The notes under the pieces are model-generated. The model worked only from the letters and a program-made list of their open reading frames with translations, was not told the DNA's origin and did not search any database. Below are positions 32,601-44,672 of a stretch of 64,000 bases of DNA, in pieces. This DNA comes from Theobroma cacao (taxonomy: Eukaryota; Streptophyta; Magnoliopsida; Malvales; Malvaceae), in NCBI RefSeq assembly GCF_000208745.1, contig NC_030853.1, positions 25,535,744 through 25,599,743 on the forward strand, in the 5' to 3' direction. A program made the position numbers and the translations under genes. Position 1 is the first letter of the stretch, and each line of letters opens with the position of its first letter.

Positions 32601-35255
32601 TCAGAATCCTGACACCGAAGCAACAGAACTTGCCAAAGTCCTATTTTCATCCTCTTGGTTCAGTTTCTCATTCGGGTGTCTAGGACTATTTCCCACCGAA
32701 AAGATGAAGTGGAGAGTATATCTAATGCTCAGTTCCCTTGTGGATATTCTTTTGGGAAATCAAGCCGGACAACCTGTTAGAAATGCTGCTTTATTTCTTC
32801 CATCTGATCCTATTGACTTGCTATTTCTACTTGGGCAGAAGAACTCCCATGATTTAGATTTGTCTTCTTGTCAAGCTGCAATTTTGCTGCTTCTACATGT
32901 CAGTTGCCTACATGATGACAGGTAAATGAGCAGCCTGGTTTCATCTCAGTGTTGGAGTACTAACATTTGTACTTTACCTACATTTCCTACTGTTCTCACT
33001 ATCTTCCACAGGCTTGCAGGTGAGCGGTCGATTTTAGCTTCTCTGGAGCAATATATTCTTGTTAACAGTGGAGATATCTTCTCTGGGGGCATTGATTCAT
33101 TGACAATGATGCAAGTGTTGAATCTTTATGGCCTATGTAGAGGTCTTGCAAAAGTGAACTACGAAGTCTCTCACAGCCCGGAAGCTGAGAGGATCTTGTT
33201 CCATATACTGACTGAAAGTGAATGGGATTTGCCTTCTGCAATGATTCACCCAGTGGCAGTGAGATGGTTGTTTCAGCAAGAGAAAATCTGCAAGCCATTA
33301 TCTTACCAACTTCTAAAATTCTGCAGAAGAAATTGCTCAGATGGGAACCAAATTATCATCCATGGGGATAAAAGTCATATTATGGATGTACAAGTAATTG
33401 CAGAGTTGGTTGTGACAGGAGATAACTATGCTGCAAAACTATTGATGTGTTTATTGGTACAGCTTTCTGAGGAAGGAGCCCAAAAGCATGACATAGTAGC
33501 AGTAGTAAATCTTATAGCAACAGTCATTAACATCTTTCCAGCTGCCTCAGACCAACTATGCTTGCATGGCATAGGCAATGCAATCCTAACGGTAGTTTAT
33601 TATAATTCAAGACATTCTTCTTCCTCAGAGTTTCTTGTGGCCATCTTACTTCTGATATGTAATATTTTAAGTTCAGTGCACCCTGAAAAACTTTCTGATG
33701 GCGAATCTTGGCTTGCATTGTCTACAAAGGTACCGTGTCAAAAGTTTTCTTGTATATGAGTACTCCCAGTTTCAGGAAATTAATGGGTCTTTTACTCTTT
33801 GTAGTTGATAGACAGCTTAATTCCTGCAGTTAAAAAGCATGGCTGGAATCAGGAAGGTTTGCTGTTAGTGGGCATTCTCTCCTTGATTTTGCATCATTCT
33901 TCCAACAAAGTACTCATTGAAGCTTCAAAAAGCATAATTTGTAATGCTTCCTTGATCTCTACAATCAACAGCACAGTCCAGGCTGTCTCTGGGAGGGGGC
34001 CTGCTCTAATCGAGTATGATGAAGGAACAAGCTCTGGGGAAAATCTAATATTTTTGCTTTTGTTATACTACTTCTCTTTAAGATGGTAAGCACCTTCTTA
34101 TAATGATCCTGTATAAATCCATGCTGTGAAAACTAACTTCTTTGTTGTCAGCTTACGTGCTGTTCTACCAGAGGTTCTGGACTGGCAAACTTTCCTCAAT
34201 TCACCAAATATGATGCAGCCTCTTTCTACAATCAACATTCACTGGCACGATTTGTGCAGGCTGATGCATTTCGGGTCTCCAATGGTCAAGCTTGTTGCTT
34301 CATCTTGCCTGCTAGAGCTTTTTTCCGGAATATCATATCAGAAAAAAAGGAAACATGAGGAGTTACAATGCTTCATGGGTCAACTAATGTCCATAATGAC
34401 TGTCTTAGAAGGTCTGGTATTTTATGATGACATTAGGGTGGCAATGAACTGTTGCCTCTGCTTATCAATAATTTTAGGGTGGGAAGAGCTGGACATGCAG
34501 GAATCAGGAATTGCGAGAAGTAATTGGTACAGGCTAATTGTGGAGGAAATGGTAATGACTATGGCAGTTCCATGCTTAGCATCAACATCATTCATTAATT
34601 ATCACAAGCCAGCCGTTCATGTAACTGTTGCATTGCTAAAACTTCAGAAGGTTCCGGGGTGGATGAGAACTGTGTTTGATGACCTTTCCATATCTTGTAT
34701 AATTGATAACCTTAAAATGGACGTCAGCCCTGAGATGGTGCTTTTATTTCGAGCTCTCCTGAATTCTGGATTCTTGAAGGCAGAGCACATAGCCAGTCTT
34801 AATCATGCGCTCCAGGTAACACTAATTATATATAGTTTCTGTTCTCCTTTCTTTTGATCATCACAACTGTTGGTGTCACTCTATACTAGAATAAAAATGA
34901 AACAAAACGATGTTTTTTGGGGAAGTAAAAAGAACATTAATTGTTACACTGTCCAATACCAGGTTTTATGTATATTGCTTTGGCTGGTCAAGACCCGACA
35001 ACCTGATACTATGTTTACGTTCTTTTCATGTTGCAGGCATGCAGAAAACGTATGTACAACAACACTGAAGAACATCTCATGGACAAGCATGTTCAGAAGA
35101 TTGTCTCCTCATCAGATGATTTGGGAGAAGTTTGTGAGTATCTCATTCACTTGATGATGTCTCAGTCATCTTCAGACGCCAATTCTGGGAACAAAAGACT
35201 GTTTGAAGAAATAGAAATGTTTTTCAGCACTTCAACAGTAGAAGGTAATAGCTGA
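29663..35255 (+). CDS. PRD1: PRD1, meiotic double-strand break formation protein
   Basis: Plant orthologue of mammalian MEI1, required with SPO11 partners for programmed meiotic DNA breaks; nuclear, meiocyte-specific in Arabidopsis. Exons: 29663-30112, 30478-30587, 30672-30847, 31238-31549, 31964-32921, 33012-33729, 33805-34085, 34152-34815, 35037-35255. They are phase-consistent and encode 1295 residues, slightly shorter than my recollection of the Arabidopsis protein (about 1330). The N-terminus ([50 protein letters not shown]) is diagnostic; the rest is helical, HEAT/ARM-like, without catalytic motifs. The fourth intron uses a GC donor. Start: the first of two adjacent ATGs. The C-terminus is uncertain: an open stretch at 35538-35802 may be a decayed or alternative last exon. 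Confidence 0.92.
31550..31551 (+). other. GC splice donor (GC-AG intron) in PRD1
   Basis: The exon 4 boundary reads CAG|GCAAGT, the classic strong GC donor. Joining to the acceptor before 31964 keeps the frame (ILRLS then [11 protein letters not shown]). Using the nearby GT (AA|GTTAAC) creates an immediate stop. Confidence 0.85.
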
Positions 35256-36773
35256 GCTTTAACAAAGTCAACAGTCTTCCTTGGATGTAAATATTTTTTG
35301 GGCCTCTTATCTGAGGTACTAATAGCTAACATAGCTGAGTGCTTTTGAAGGATAAGCACCCTAGAGAAATACCAAAAGGAAATATAAAAGTAGTATTGTC
35401 TTCAACATTGGTGTGTATAATGTAGGAAAATCAAAGTTCTGCTTATATTTACAAGTTACTAGTTCACTACACTTCAACAACTGAAATAGCTTAGAAATCA
35501 AATTGGGTGGATCTTTGCGCTAATAACTCTTTTCCAGTCCATCAACCGCCTACTGCAACTCTGAATGTCATTACCTTGGCTTGCTTGCCAATGAACTGCA
35601 GTTGGACTTGAACTTGATACTCAAGAGTAGGAAACAATTTATCATGGGAAGAATAATGAGTCTATGGCTTGAGGTGGTTTGTTCTGGTGAAGTAGCCTCA
35701 CCAGTGCACTCAACTCTGCAAGATTACCAGGATCTACACAATTGGCATCTCACCTCTGCATATTACAGGCACATTATGCCTAATCCTTGTATTTACCCCT
35801 TATGACAGTGTCCACGGGATATAAAGAAAAACATCATTTTGTTTCTCCTTTTAAATGTAATTGTGCAGAACTAATGTTTCCTAATACAATGGCTTGTATC
35901 TTAGAATGTTGCTACATTTGTTAAGGTCAATGTCACTATAATGCCAATGCCTATGCTATGCTACTGCTACAACTGTTCAGCAAATCCACTAATGGAATTT
36001 AAGCATCACTGTTCCTAACAGCAATGTGCTGTGGAGATTAATACTGATGTCACATGCTTGCAGGCCCTCAAGTTTACATTTAACTGGTTTTAGACAGAAA
36101 CAATGAGAAAAAAGCAATTTACATGAATCTAGAGCATACAATCCGTGTGCAGACTGTGGATTAGTAGTGTTCCCTACACTTGTAACAATAACAGCTGTCA
36201 GGGGATGTCAATTGAGTAATATGAAACTGGAACAAGGATTACTACCTGCCTGGCTAAAGCAAGAGCTAACTTATTTGAAATTTATACGACAAGATTCAAA
36301 GAAAACATAGAAGCACTTAGAAAAAGTAACTAAAGCACACCTGAAATACCAGTAAGGACAGCTTAAGCATGATATGGATGATGAATTAATGAGAGAGATA
36401 GAGACTATGCCGACAAGCACGGAGATTAATATCCGCTTATGGAAACTATTTTTTCTACATAAACGATGTGAACAAGGGCATTGAATCATATCTGTTCATT
36501 ATGAAGGCAGCAGGTTTGCTTTTACATAAGATACAGATGGCAACAGTAGTTATGTAGAAACAAATAGAGGCTATCCCATGAAGAATACTCCTCAGATTAG
36601 GTTTCCTTGATGTTTCTAGTCATAGTCCACAATTCTGGTCAGTAATGAGAAGATTTATCGGTTTTCATTATAGAAAGTGTGATGCTTCCATCGAGGTATA
36701 ACAACTATTGACAATTTGGAAATCTGTATGCACTTTAGGTTAGTTTACCCAGACTTTGACAGACTGTCTTGCG
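35256..36773. other. Convergent intergenic region between PRD1 and the PPR gene
   Basis: Holds the 3' UTRs of two genes facing each other. 35538-35802 is open in one frame behind a good acceptor and is treated as a possible PRD1 terminal exon relic. 35806-36773 shows no gene. Confidence 0.6.
35538..35805 (+). pseudogene. Possible PRD1 terminal-exon relic
   Basis: Follows TTTTCCAG and is open for 88 codons (words such as CHYLGLLANELQ and RKQFIMGRIMSLWLEV look protein-like). It needs a phase-2 donor, whereas the only good donor in the preceding exon (GAA G|GTAATA at 35245) is phase 1, so a join is out of frame and stops after 24 codons. Either an ancestral exon disrupted by an indel, an exon joined through an unseen small exon, or chance. 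Confidence 0.35.
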
Positions 36774-38594
36774 CTATGGCTGCTTTGCTTTGTGTTTAAT
36801 TACTAAATCAATAAGGTGGTGATAGGTCCATCTTTTCTCTTTCCTGGCTTTAGGTTCAAGGGAGGTATATATCTCCTCACAATCTCTAAGAAAATGCCCC
36901 TTTCCAAATGCAATGAGAACCAGAGGATCAGTGTTCATTTCTACAGTTCTGTAAAGAAGGCCCATTTTTCTCCAAGTCTCTAAAGCTTCAGCCCCATCAA
37001 ATCCAATCTCGATAGCATCCGATAAAATTCCAATAGTGATTATATCAGGTCTTACTTGATGGCTTGGTAATTGAGAAAGTAAAATTCTCAAGCGCTTGAA
37101 ATCTTTCATCTTCATATAAGCTAGCAAGATAATATTTGAGATTGTTACATTCCATGAAGCTTTTGCTTCACACATCTCCAGGATAACAGAATCCATCCCT
37201 TTTCGGCTCAAAAGACAGGCATGAGAAAGGAGGCGCAAACACCAAACAAGATCATTTCTACCAGTTCTTGAAGAAAGGTCAATACCCAAATCATCTAATC
37301 TTGAAAACATGTAGTTCTTGATATAAACACTGGCTAATATTCTAATTGTATCCTCCTTTAAAGTCATCGAATTCACAACCTTTCTATAAACCTTCTCCAT
37401 CTTATCTAGAATCCCAAAGTTTGCATAAGCCTCAAGCATTGCAACCAAAGAAGAAGACTGCAAATTCATCTGTTTTGAGAGAAGGATTTGATAAACTTGT
37501 TCCATTCTTTGGAGCAAGCCACCACGTGAAAACTCACGGATAAGCAAGTTATAGGTAAAATGGTCAGGTCGGCACCTGTCCAATTCCATCGTCTTCAAGC
37601 ATGTACCAATTTCATCATACATTTTATATTTTCCATATGCTTCAATTAGCCCATCATACGTGTCCGTTTCCGGTGCCAAACCAATTTCTTTCATCTCATT
37701 GAGGAAAGACAAAGCATCATCAAACTTTCCATTCCTGGCATAAGCATGAATAATTGAATTGTAAACCTCCAAAGAAGGTTTAAGACCATATCCCCCCATT
37801 TCTCGTAGTGCCTGGACTGCTTGTCCCACCCTTCCCTCTTCACCTAACAATCCTATAATCTTTTCATAGTTCAATTCATTGATTCTTGATTTCTCTATAT
37901 TCTTCCACATATGAAAAACCTGCCCACAAATGCATAAGTATTAAAATTTCAAAGGGCTCATTCAATGATGAAAAAAGATCATGGAGCTTGGAAACTGAAA
38001 ACATCCCATGTTCTGCAGTCTTCACTGTATTTTCCCACCCATTTTCAAAACCCAAGCCTTTTCCATCTCATTTCTCAGAGGCCAATCAAAGTGAAATTTC
38101 ATTTAGTTCAAAGAAAGCATCATAATAAATTACTACATCCTTAAAACCTAACGGCCAAATTTAGTAAAAACCTGAACTTTAAGGATTACATAATTAGAAA
38201 ACAGAGAAAGAGCAAAGAAAGGCACCTGGAGAATTTCATTGGATCTGGAGGCACGTCTGAGAAACCTAATGACAACCCAAAAGATGTCCTTGGTCCAATC
38301 TCCGTCATCTCGAAGCATTTGCAAAGGGCAAGAGTCGTCCTTCTCCAGCCTCTCAAGTAAGGCCTTGAGCCGCCGGTGGTGATGATAGGTCTCAACGAGA
38401 AGCGCGGTATGGTTTTTGCAAGAAGAGCCATCCGGCCCTGGCGGTGATGGGCGGATAGAGGATAGACAACAATGCCTGGTTGCTTTTGGGAATTGGGTTC
38501 CGCAGAAAATCTTCATCTTCTTCTTGTTATCGTAGGTGGACTGCCATCTCAATGTAATTTTGCAGCGTAAATTCAGGGTTAGTGCATTCTCCAT
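36774..38594 (-). CDS. Pentatricopeptide repeat protein, At4g14190-like
   Basis: P-class PPR protein, probably an organelle RNA-binding factor. Two exons (38594-38226 and 37919-36774) join in phase 0 (NEILQ then VFHMWKNIEK) to give 504 residues; the intron is 306 bp with CAG|GTGCCT donor and GGGCAG acceptor. The N-terminal 60 residues are basic, Ser/Thr-rich and poor in acids, consistent with a plastid or mitochondrial transit peptide. Repeat-type words: PSLEVYNSIIHAYARNGKF, PETDTYDGLIEAYGKYKMY, PDHFTYNLLIREFSRGGLL; later repeats are more degenerate. No DYW or E domains. From memory its position next to PRD1 matches At4g14190. Start: first ATG, also conserved in the truncated duplicate near 58.3 kb. 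Confidence 0.9.
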
Positions 38595-39185
38595 CTCTAA
38601 AATCCGAAGTTATACTGAACTCTTTTAATTTTCTTGCTCCAAACCTCCATGTTTCCAACGCTCAGATAAATAGATAAACCTTTTAAGTACTTCATTTGTA
38701 CTCGCCATGAATGTTCAAAGGGTGTTTTTTGCGGTTTTTTCAATGATTCTTATCCTAGCGTAATTTTTTTTTTCTTAGTAACTTAGCCTTTTAAGTGCTA
38801 TTAAGGCTGATAATTAAAGAGGGAAACATACTTATAATTTTGTCAATATTCATTTAACTAAGTTAAACACTATATGGCTTTCTCATGACTCTGTTACAAA
38901 ATGATCGCCAAAAGAAGTAAATTTGTCAATATAATTTTTCAAAAAAAAAATTAACTTAGGTAATGGGGTTATTGCTTAGTCAGAATATTTAATTAGTAGT
39001 TAAAATTTAAGAATTTTAAGATTTTTTTTATGAAGTTTCAGTTTGAATCTTGAAACGAGAATAATAAAATTTATATGACGAGAGAGAGTTATTGTCTATC
39101 GTATAAATCGTAATTCAATATTAAATGTACAAACAAAGTAGTGTTAGTGTTTAATTAGAGGGTTATTACTATTACAAAATTAAAT

Positions 39186-40210
39186 GATCAAAGTACCACT
39201 TGATCTCTATACTCAAGTATTTTTGTTAATTTAATCCCTTTACTTAAAAACTGATTAATTTAGTTTCTCAATTTTAGAAATTTGTACAATTTAATTAGTC
39301 CCTTTCTAATGCAATCCAATTTAATTGTTATTGTTGCTAACGTAGAGTTGACATATTAGACAATATTTACATGACGATGACATGTCAGATGAGATTGACA
39401 TGGTGATGACGTGTCAAACAAAAAATACCACATAAATTTTTTTTTTCTCTTTTATGCAAAACTATGTCGTTTTATTATTACTATTTAAAACACATTTATT
39501 TTTTTTTCATTTTTTCTTCTTTCCATCTTGCTTTACCCTTCCTTTCTCTACTCAAGGCCTGTCTCCAAACCTAGATTTCGATCGTTGGTTGAGGACGTCA
39601 ACTATTGATTGTCAATCACCGATCTCTGATAATAAAAAAATTGAATAAAAAATATAAAAAAAGTTATTTTTTTCCTTCTTTCCTTTAATCGGGATAGTTT
39701 TTTTTAAATTTATCTTGATTTTCCTAAATCTAAAGTCATAAACTATCGAAAAGAGAACGAAAAAAATAAGTTTTTTTGGTATTTTTTATTCGACGATTAG
39801 AATCTAGGTTTGGGGGCCAGCCTTGAGTAGAGAAGCGAAGGGTAGAGATACGATAGAGTTAGAGAGACAAGGAAAGAAGGAAAAATGAGAAAAAGAATAA
39901 ATATATTTAAAACAATAACAACAAAACGACATAATTTTACTTAAAGAAGAAAAGAAAAAAAGAAAAGAATTCACATAATATTTTTTAGTTTGACACGTTA
40001 TTATTACGAAAATTAAATGCGTTACGATAAGGAATTAAATTGCATAAGTTTTTAAAATTAGGAAACTAAATTAGTTAATTTTTTAATAAAAAGGCTAAAT
40101 TAAAGAAAACGATTGGATATAGGAACCAATACTAAATTAGTTAATTTTTTAATAAAGAGGCTAAATTAACGAAAACGATTGGATATAAGAACCAATTGGG
40201 TACTTTGACC
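39186..40210. mobile_element. 1-kb foldback DNA transposon with long inverted repeats
   Basis: The left arm begins GATCAAAGTACC and the right end reads GGTACTTTGACC, its reverse complement with one change. Similarity continues inward for about 400 bp on both sides (TTAATTTAGCCTCTTTA-type, TATGTCGTTTT and CTACTCAAGGC words recur in inverse orientation). The right arm lacks about 80 bp present on the left (around 39330-39410) but carries an extra 66-bp tandem copy. The centre (about 39600-39790) is not repeated. There is no transposase frame, so it is non-autonomous; the layout recalls long-TIR MULE-type or foldback elements. No clear target duplication. Confidence 0.8.
40065..40196. repeat. 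66-bp tandem duplication inside the foldback right arm
   Basis: Units 40065-40130 and 40131-40196 are identical except for three substitutions, indicating a recent local duplication within the element. Confidence 0.95.
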
Positions 40211-40219
40211 AATAATGAT

Positions 40220-40772
40220 TAGGGGTTATGAATAGTTGTTGATGCTGAATTTGGTAGATTTTGAGGCTCTGTGTTTATGTTTTGGTGTGAAGTCGCATGG
40301 AAGTGTGTCATTGGCTATGTGCTGAACTTATGCAGCCGACATGTTTGTCGAAACGGGGAGGAGAATCACGTGTAGAAGTCATTGTGATTTGAGCTGCAAG
40401 TGGGATTGAGTGAAGGCCAGTCTCCAAGTAGTCTTTGTTTTTATTGGGATGAAGTCCAAGTAGGACCTAAGAATAGAGTTTGTAATGCAAAGTGAAGTCG
40501 GTTGCCAATTAACACATGGCTAAAGACTTCCTTTGGTACTCTGGACTCTTTTTCGAAACAACAAAATCCCATATTTTTCAAAAAAAAAAAAGAATTATGT
40601 AACAATAGGGACAATTGCAAGAGGGGAAGGGATATGCATGAAAGAGTTGTAAAGGTTGTTCGAAGGTAGAGATTTGACTACATGAAGGAATGTACTAACT
40701 AGGCTTTGCCTTACTTTGTAAAAATTAGGCTTCTTACCATTAATGAAGTCTTTGGCTTAAAAAAAAAAAAGT
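40220..40772 (+). mobile_element. Possible retroposon 3' segment with poly-A
   Basis: A GT-richer segment unlike its surroundings ends TTAATGAAGTCTTTGGCTT followed by 12 A residues, the usual form of a plant LINE-type 3' end. No reverse transcriptase or RNase H frame was recognised upstream. Confidence 0.35.
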
Positions 40773-41381
40773 GGGGATGAGGGGGGTGATAAGGTAAGAC
40801 TGGAGAGGGAAGCTCTGAATAGAGTAAACGTTCATTTCTTGAAAGGGTCTTTCAATTAGCAGGAGAGGCTGGTACTTTAAATGGTAGAGATGTTACATGA
40901 TTCAATGAGAAGGTGACAGTACACAATAAAGTTCAAGATACCATGCATCAAACGATGTCACATGAGAAGAACCCAATTCTCGAAGAAGTGTTAAGAAATA
41001 ATGTTTCTTAAACATCCCGCTTTGAGCTAATCAAACCAAAAATCTCTTAATCATCTCAATTATTTGCTTTTAACTTTAGAATCTTGCCATGTATCTTACA
41101 ATAATTAAGCCCTTACCAGTTATATAATTATTGCACGTGAATAAACATTAAACCAAAAATATAAAAATTAGTCCTTAAAATACAAAGTAATAGTAAAACT
41201 GTATGATTACAAAATTATGCATCTGCAAATGGTACATAATTTATTAATTAGGCTTTTCGCGGCAAAAAAAGTAAGAAAAAAACTCACACAGCTTTTATTT
41301 ATTTAACATAATTTTCCATCCAAATCACTTTTTTAACAAATTTTTATTGTCAAGGTTACTTTCAAGGCATCTTTTCTTTAA

Positions 41382-42989
41382 TCAAGAGAAAAGAGGAGGG
41401 ATGCTTTGTTCATGCTTGAAAAAATTCTTTGGGTCAATCATTGTCTTCACATGTACCAACCTATCAAAGTTCTTCTTGAAATACTTATGACCCCAAATAC
41501 TTGCTTGCTCAAAACTTGTGTTACCTTTGTTATTAAGTCCGATGTCGAGATCTCTATAGTTAACATAAGCTTCTCGTGGATGTTTTGAAACAAATGAGCT
41601 CATGTAACCATAAAAATTTCTAATCCAACTCAAGTACTTTTGAGATTTTATGTTGTCTTTTTCTTTCCAACCCACATTATATATGATCTTGTACAAGTTG
41701 CCAGCTCTATGTGGGAATGGAGTTGCGGTCTCTGGAATCTCATCCATTTTTCCTCCATAAGCAACAAAACTGATACCGACAAATTCTGCGTCTACATCAT
41801 AAAGTTTTGACCATATTCCTGTAAATGAAGTTTCAGGAATAGGTTCCTTCACATAGTCAGATTTCATTTTGAATGAAGGACCAACAAGAGTAGTCTTGTA
41901 GCTCCTGTCAAGTAATATATCCATGGTTCCATTTTGAATTTGGCGAAAGTAGAGAATAGATTCAATCCAACTCATTTCAGTACAATCTTCCTTCCTTAGT
42001 CCAAGCTCAGGAAATCTCTCTTGCATCAATGGAATGAGCTCATCAACCTCACCAAGATACAAGGAATGAAAGGAAGCTAGAATTGTCCTTTGCCCATCTT
42101 GACTAGAGTTCACCTTTCTAAAGGAAATACTAGAGAATATGTCATGAGGAAGCTTGGGTGCAACATATTGCCAGAGATGAACAAGTTTGGTTGCATTCTG
42201 TTCCAAGGTCTTGCTCACTGTGAATACTGTAACAGTTGCTGGAACATGAACCAACTTTACTTTCCACGCGAGGACAATTCCAAAGCTACCTCCTCCACCT
42301 CCTCGAATTGCCCAAAACAAATCTTCTCCCATGGATTTTCTATTGAGAATTCTCCCATTAGTATCGACAAATTGAGCATCAATTATATTATCAACAGCTA
42401 GACCGTATTTCCGAAATAATAAACCATAACCTCCGCCGCTGAAGTACCCCCCAACTCCCACAGTGTGGCAAACACCAGCAGGGAAGGTAAGAGTTCTACT
42501 TCTTTCAGCAATTCCATAATATAGTTCCCCGAGAGTAGCACCAGATTGAACCCATGCCACTTTATTTTCTACATCAACATCGATTGCTCGAAAATTAACC
42601 AAATCAATGATGACAAATGGAACTTCGGAAGTATAAGAAAGACCTTCATAATCATGACCACCACTTCGAATCCTAATTTGAAGCTCGTGTTTTCTTGAAC
42701 AATATATTGTAATTTGAATGTGGGAAGCATGCAATGGTGCCACTATGACTAAAGGTTTAGGAGTATCTGGTTCAGAGAATCTAAGATTTCGAATAGAAGA
42801 CTCCAAAATAGAAGAATATGATGAATTATATGGTGTATAAATGACTTTAGAAATGGAAGAGGAGTCCTCAGAATGAAAAGAAGAAAGGCAATGAAGGAAT
42901 TTGTTGTGGCTTTGAGCTAAAGTTGCCCATGACGATGATAAGAGAACAAGGAAAAGAATAGGAAACATTGAAAAGTAACAAGAGTTCAT
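41382..42989 (-). CDS. BBE-like FAD-linked oxidase, copy 1
   Basis: Intronless berberine-bridge-enzyme-like secreted flavoprotein of 535 residues. The ATG at 42989 is preferred because the open frame extending to 43016 begins with GTG. Signal peptide about 1-25 (FPILFLVLLSSSWATLAQS). The FAD-binding PCMH fold follows; bicovalent flavin attachment residues are His112 (RSGGHD) and Cys174 (PAGVCHTVGVGG). Residue Cys+3 is Val177, the position described for this family as an oxygen gatekeeper, where Val favours oxidase over dehydrogenase behaviour. C-terminal BBE domain words: YGGKMDEIPE, PFPHRAGNLYKI, YVNYRDLDIG. Substrate unknown; family members oxidise alkaloids, monolignols or oligosaccharides. 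Tandem partner of the next copy. Confidence 0.95.
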   Translation of the reverse strand: MNSCYFSMFPILFLVLLSSSWATLAQSHNKFLHCLSSFHSEDSSSISKVIYTPYNSSYSSILESSIRNLRFSEPDTPKPLVIVAPLHASHIQITIYCSRKHELQIRIRSGGHDYEGLSYTSEVPFVIIDLVNFRAIDVDVENKVAWVQSGATLGELYYGIAERSRTLTFPAGVCHTVGVGGYFSGGGYGLLFRKYGLAVDNIIDAQFVDTNGRILNRKSMGEDLFWAIRGGGGGSFGIVLAWKVKLVHVPATVTVFTVSKTLEQNATKLVHLWQYVAPKLPHDIFSSISFRKVNSSQDGQRTILASFHSLYLGEVDELIPLMQERFPELGLRKEDCTEMSWIESILYFRQIQNGTMDILLDRSYKTTLVGPSFKMKSDYVKEPIPETSFTGIWSKLYDVDAEFVGISFVAYGGKMDEIPETATPFPHRAGNLYKIIYNVGWKEKDNIKSQKYLSWIRNFYGYMSSFVSKHPREAYVNYRDLDIGLNNKGNTSFEQASIWGHKYFKKNFDRLVHVKTMIDPKNFFKHEQSIPPLFS

Positions 42990-43034
42990 ATCTGAAGTTG
43001 GTTTTGTGCGTATCACTTCGTTTGGAGTGCCTTC

Positions 43035-43044
43035 ATTTATAGTA
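43035..43044 (-). promoter_or_regulatory. TATA box of BBE-like copy 1
   Basis: CTATAAATGA on the minus strand about 46 bp upstream of the ATG. The surrounding CTACTATAARTRA block is conserved at the same place in copies 2 and 3. Confidence 0.65.
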
Positions 43045-43172
43045 GTACAGGAATCAATGCTTGCATACTTGGAATTTTCCTATTGTTTAAAGACTATCGA
43101 GCATATTGAAATTAAGCCTTACCGTTGTTTGAAAGTTTGAACATTAAGGGTGAAGCCAATCAGCAAAGCAAA

Positions 43173-43178
43173 GGTCAA
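43173..43178 (-). promoter_or_regulatory. W-box (TTGACC) upstream of BBE-like copy 1
   Basis: TTGACC on the minus strand, conserved as TTGACT at the matching position of copy 2 within an otherwise diverging upstream sequence. WRKY binding is inferred only. Confidence 0.35.
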
Positions 43179-44672
43179 GAAGTCGTTTTCCATACAGAAA
43201 AAAAGAAAATATTCTTTCCCTGAACAGTGTTGTTACATTTATTTCAAATTAATTAGTCAACATTATCATTTTGCACGTAATTACAAGGAGAGAATATGAG
43301 TGGGAGTGAGCTTGCTTTAGTTGACTATTCTTACAAGAAGAAATATTCAAGCAATGTTAAGTCTCTTTCAAATATTCTAGCTACCGGTGTCAATTTCTTA
43401 ATGGACATATAGTTGTTTCTTCTTTACAATATCATCCAGATAAGATTAAACGTTTACAAGTTTAGCAAGAAATTAAATGGATGCACCTGGTCCTAGCTAA
43501 CAAGAATACAATTTGTTTAAGCAAGGAATTTAAAGCCTAGTTGTTTACTATGAACAAGACACATTTGAACGCAAGATGTAGAAAATTCTCTTGTGCTGCC
43601 TATCGAGCTCTATTTGCTTGTCAAACAAGTAGCCACGTGATGCAAAGTGCTTGGATTTTGAAAACATAGAAACGACTGATCTAAGCGCTTGGCTTTCCGG
43701 AGAAACTCAAGTACATTAATTAAGCCACTTCACTTAAATTTTTTGACTAATAGTTCTAGTACAGTGTAGGAAGGAATATTATTAGTGATAATAATATATA
43801 TTTTTTCAAAAAAGGATTCACAAAAAAATGATGTGTAGAAATAATTAATGACCCCTTAAACGAGGTTTAATAACACACATTGATTAACCGCGTTGTTTGT
43901 GTTTCGCTAGCTCTTAAACTTTATTTTTTAATTTATACTGCGCTAATTAAGGATGTAACTATATTTATTTTAATGGAATAAGCACATTGTTTGTATATGT
44001 TTACAAATATAGTCTGACTTTGTCTTCCAAGAAAAATAAAGAAAAGCATAGGATGCTATAATTCGAGCAAAGAACTATCTGCTAACATGTGATAATCATT
44101 TGATTGGATTCTTTCATGAATTTTGTTTTGTCCTCCCTTTCGATTGAGAGAGTCGAAGGTGGGTGGAAGCAACGGATCAGAAGGGTTGACATGATTAATT
44201 TTACTACTTTTACTGGGTGATTGCTGAAGCAAAACCATCAGCCATCATATATAATTTAACTGAAATTCCATAAGAATTTCAGGACCCTACTGCGGGTCCA
44301 CCGTCTATGTAAAAGTGTCTTAAATATCCTAACTTTATTGGGTTTAACTTCAGAATCTTGACACATATCCTGGAGTTAAGCCCACACCAATCATATAAAA
44401 CTTTAGATAAAAGTACAAAAAATGGTTCATAAAATACAAAGTAATAATAAAGTTGTATAATTGCAAAATTATGCATCTACTAATGGTATATAAATTATAA
44501 TTTATGGTTACGTCATGTATTCAAATCATCGTGACAAACAAATAGTAATAAAAAAACTCACTGAACTTTCTTTTATTTAATATAATCTTCCATCCAAATC
44601 ACTTTCTTAACAAAGTTTTATTGTCTAACAGAGTTTTATTGTCAAGATACTCGATCAACATGCTTTTGCTAA

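Larger units (their letters stand above)
38595..41381. other. Intergenic: PPR promoter, foldback element, retroposon tail
   Basis: The first few hundred bases are the PPR upstream region. 39186-40210 is a foldback transposon and 40220-40772 a poly-A-ended segment. 40990-41381 is the 3' flank of the first BBE-like gene, homologous to that of the second copy. Confidence 0.7.
42990..44672. other. Spacer between BBE-like copies 1 and 2
   Basis: The left part is the copy 1 promoter, homologous to that of copy 2. 43300-44330 has no recognisable gene. 44340-44672 is the copy 2 3' flank, homologous to 41060-41381. Confidence 0.7.

Noticed and set aside
42990..43016. Upstream extension of BBE-like copy 1 by nine residues
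   Set aside because: The extension starts at GTG. The next ATG gives 535 residues, equal to copy 2, and places the signal peptide correctly.
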